A DNA stretch of 43,662 nucleotides. Source: Lysobacterales bacterium (GTDB lineage Bacteria > Pseudomonadota > Gammaproteobacteria > Xanthomonadales > SZUA-38). Below are positions 43,561 through 43,662 of the stretch, one piece after another (within the stretch, counting starts at the first letter, position 1; each line of letters begins with the position of its first letter). Both the position numbers and the translations under genes were made by a program. The stretch is from positions 1 to 43,662 of the forward strand of contig JANQOZ010000111.1 in assembly GCA_028285525.1 (NCBI GenBank). The letters are read 5' to 3'. The notes beneath the pieces are model-generated. The model was not told the origin of the DNA and searched no databases. It saw only the letters and a list, made by a program, of their open reading frames with translations.

Positions 43561-43662
43561 TCAATAATTTTGGCTACCACGCCGGCACCGACCGTGCGTC
43601 CGCCTTCGCGGATCGCAAACCGAAGGCCGTCTTCCATCGCGATCGGCGCGATCAGCTCAACC
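43561..43662 (-). CDS. tuf: Elongation factor Tu, C-terminal end (partial)
   Basis: The last 33 codons of EF-Tu, cut by the right edge of the window: [20 protein letters not shown] then [14 protein letters not shown] and a TGA stop at 43563-43561. EF-Tu delivers aminoacyl-tRNA to the ribosome. The arrangement tuf-rpsJ is the standard end of the str operon leading into S10. Confidence 0.97.

Noticed and set aside
1-43662. CRISPR array or rRNA genes
   Set aside because: No regularly spaced repeats of 24-40 bases and no conserved rRNA sequence were seen on either strand.

Overview
The window looks like a chromosomal segment of a high-GC gammaproteobacterium, most likely from the Xanthomonadales/Lysobacterales side (Wenzhouxiangella-like). 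The reasons are the E. coli-like order of the S10-spc-alpha ribosomal genes, a proteobacterial sdhCDAB set, a YfcG-type glutathione transferase, a class II DAHP synthase, and an exported DNRLRE-type protein whose C-terminal domain I associate with that lineage. This placement is inference; no 16S gene is present.

Layout. (1) 1-4583 is accessory DNA with visibly lower GC and almost no recognisable housekeeping content, ending at a tRNA-Arg(CCU) gene (4584-4660). It holds a Nu1-like helix-turn-helix ORF, a two-gene pair (a two-helix membrane protein resembling putative phage abortive-infection proteins, plus a PLD-like protein), a helical protein of unknown function, and a tightly coupled cassette of three small ORFs closed by a strong terminator. 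Helically phased direct repeats lie just outside the tRNA. (2) 4731-10311, minus strand: a lipoprotein esterase, an exported DNRLRE protein, and an MtrB/PioB-type outer-membrane barrel overlapping an MtrA-type decaheme cytochrome, i.e. a trans-outer-membrane electron conduit with no extracellular MtrC-like cytochrome nearby. (3) 10393-15615, plus strand: adenine deaminase, a membrane-anchored TolB-like/TPR protein, exported MsrA, a DUF2845 protein and YfcG. (4) 15619-19600: small membrane and lipoprotein genes, an ACT-domain protein, an NDH-2-like flavoprotein fused to a cyclic-nucleotide-binding domain and a CBS pair, and a DoxX protein. (5) 19696-26395, minus strand: an acetolactate-synthase-like enzyme, NAD-malic enzyme and sdhC-D-A-B in one tight directon. 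(6) 26729-29715: egtD overlapping a class II DAHP synthase gene, then dsbB. (7) 29801-43662, minus strand: tuf (partial), the S10, spc and alpha ribosomal operons with secY and rpoA, ending in a hairpin after rplQ.

How the parts work together. The ribosomal block is ordinary except for two features: a 221-bp, hairpin-rich gap between rpsJ and rplC containing an inverted pair of REP-like units and alternative GC-rich stem-loops, and the absence of rpmJ between secY and rpsM, where a plausible alpha-operon promoter sits instead. The metabolic genes centre on electron flow: succinate dehydrogenase, malic enzyme, an NADH-dehydrogenase-like fusion, and an outer-membrane cytochrome-porin conduit that could pass electrons across the outer membrane. 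The best candidates for something undescribed are the membrane-protein/PLD-like pair in the tRNA-adjacent accessory DNA, the NDH-2-cNMP-CBS fusion, and the structured insertion inside the S10 operon. All functional statements come from reading motifs; no database search was run.
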